Assembly (NCBI GenBank): GCA_031265595.1
Contig: JAISCM010000010.1
Location: forward strand, 1-5,703
Origin: Tannerellaceae bacterium
GTDB taxonomy: Bacteria; Bacteroidota; Bacteroidia; Bacteroidales; Tannerellaceae
DNA length: 5,703 nt
Direction of reading: 5' to 3'
Shown: one piece after another, positions 4,813-5,703 of the stretch
Layout: each line of letters begins with the position of its first letter
Numbering within the stretch: the first letter of the stretch is position 1
Translations under genes and position numbers: made by a program
Notes under the pieces: generated by a model
Database searches by the model: none
Seen by the model: only the letters and a program-made list of their open reading frames with translations
What the model was told of the DNA's origin: nothing

Positions 4813-5703
4813 TTAAAATTTAACAGAAACACCAAATAACAAAGAAGTAGTGATAGGATATTCGCCACTACGCATTTCAGGATCCCATCCTTCCGGGAAT
4901 TTGCTCAGCGAGAACAAGTCTGTTGCCGTCATATATACCCGCAGGCCCTGAAGTTGGATTTTATTCGCCCATCCCGTAGGCAGGGAATAGCCAATATTTA
5001 CATTTTTCAAACGCATATACCATCCGTTGAACATCCAGAAGTCCGACATAGTATAGTTGTCGCCAATACGGGTCAGTCTCGGATATTTGGCGCTCAGATT
5101 CTGTTCCGGCGTATTGTAATGGCTGAATACATTTCCATCGAGCAATGAGGGGACATTTCCCCAATTTTCACGTAACGGCTCAACCATTTCTCCTAAAATG
5201 CGTTGGTTCTGCTTTCCTACTCCTTGTATGGTTAATCCGAAATCGAAGTTCTTATAGCTTGCTCCTATAGTAGCTCCGTATGAATATCTTGGCAAAGAAC
5301 CACCCAGCAATACCCTGTCGTATTCAGGAGATATGATACCGTCGGGTGTACCGTCAGGGCCGCTTATGTCTTCATACCAAAGGTCGCCAACTTTTACACT
5401 GTTACTCGTTTTTGCAGAATTGTCTACCTGCTCTTGTGTCTGGTATATCCCCAAACACCTGTATCCATACCATTCATCAAATTCGCTGCCTTCTGTTTTT
5501 ATCTTTTCGCCAAGGAATTGCGTACCTCCCAGATTACCCATCTCAGACTTGAAGTCTGAGATATTGAATGTGGCATAATAACTCCAATCACCCATTCGGT
5601 CATACCAACCTATCTGGGCTTCCCATCCGGTAGTATTCATTTTCCCCGTATTTTGCTGCGGATTATCAAATCCCATAAAAGTCGGGATTTGCAAGGTAAG
5701 CAA
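4813..5703 (-). CDS. C-terminal part of a SusC-like TonB-dependent outer-membrane transporter
   Basis: The last 296 residues of a SusC/RagA-type receptor (usually about 1,000 residues). The first codon in the window is TTG, an internal Leu, so the gene continues past base 5703. Only barrel strands are present; plug, TonB box and any carboxypeptidase-like N-terminal domain lie outside. Family landmarks in order: Gly-Trp-Glu-x-x-Ile-Gly-Trp (26-33), Gly-Asp-Leu-Trp-Tyr-Glu-Asp-Ile (106-113) followed by an Asp/Gly-rich turn (to 122), Asp-Arg-x-Leu-Leu-Gly (129-134), Tyr-Gly-Ala-Thr with Tyr-Lys-Asn-Phe-Asp-Phe, Tyr-Met-Arg-Leu-Lys-Asn-Val-Asn-Ile-Gly-Tyr-Ser-Leu-Pro (229-242), Leu-Arg-Val-Tyr-Met (254-258) and a terminal Phe beta-signal. 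It forms the energy-dependent import channel for the glycan captured by the adjacent SusD-like protein. Stop TAA at 4813-4815. Confidence 0.96.
   Translation of the reverse strand: MLTLQIPTFMGFDNPQQNTGKMNTTGWEAQIGWYDRMGDWSYYATFNISDFKSEMGNLGGTQFLGEKIKTEGSEFDEWYGYRCLGIYQTQEQVDNSAKTSNSVKVGDLWYEDISGPDGTPDGIISPEYDRVLLGGSLPRYSYGATIGASYKNFDFGLTIQGVGKQNQRILGEMVEPLRENWGNVPSLLDGNVFSHYNTPEQNLSAKYPRLTRIGDNYTMSDFWMFNGWYMRLKNVNIGYSLPTGWANKIQLQGLRVYMTATDLFSLSKFPEGWDPEMRSGEYPITTSLLFGVSVKF

Noticed and set aside
4803..4868. Upstream ATG at 4868 as start of the SusD-like protein
   Set aside because: It adds 22 residues before an already complete lipoprotein signal peptide and overlaps the conserved C-terminus of the transporter. 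The ATG at 4802 fits the usual arrangement.
4528..5578. Plus-strand ORFs opposite the SusC/SusD-like genes (for example 4528-4839 and 5333-5578)
   Set aside because: Antisense shadows of well-recognised family proteins, with no independent sequence features.

Overview
The window looks like a piece of a Bacteroides (or close Bacteroidales) chromosome. The evidence is an adjacent SusC-like/SusD-like pair, the hallmark of a polysaccharide utilisation locus (PUL). Supporting signs are lipoprotein signal peptides, weak Shine-Dalgarno sequences, a TAnnTTTG-type promoter element, and a Tyr-Gly-rich protein tail of the kind found on Bacteroidetes capsule tyrosine kinases. Almost all of the window is the 3' part of one PUL transcribed on the minus strand, so the genes read from right to left.

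Layout in minus-strand order. 5703-4813: last 296 residues of a SusC-like TonB-dependent outer-membrane transporter, cut by the window edge. 4802-3096: complete SusD-like glycan-binding lipoprotein, starting 10 nt after the transporter stop. 3095-2904: a 192-nt intercistronic stretch with a perfect 12-bp stem-loop and what looks like the scar of a lost gene (a signal-peptide-like start plus, in another frame, a C-terminus resembling that of the next gene). 2903-435: a large surface lipoprotein of unknown function with a beta-propeller-like N-terminal part and a tandem internal duplication. It is the only candidate enzyme in the window.

The left end is different. Bases 1-60 (plus strand) are the last 19 codons and stop of a gene ending in a Tyr-Gly-rich tail, so a capsule or exopolysaccharide locus probably ends here, convergent with the PUL. 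Bases 61-434 hold no intact recognisable gene. They contain a promoter-like TATATTTG, a 35-codon ORF resembling the beginning of a longer Bacteroides gene family, and a structured palindromic element of about 70 nt.

Proposed joint role: the SusD-like lipoprotein captures a glycan at the cell surface and the SusC-like channel imports it, with the large lipoprotein binding or cutting it at the surface. The substrate cannot be read from the sequence. The most interesting items are the large lipoprotein (duplicated architecture, a recurring His-Gly motif kept only in its N-terminal two thirds) and the possible gene scar upstream of it.
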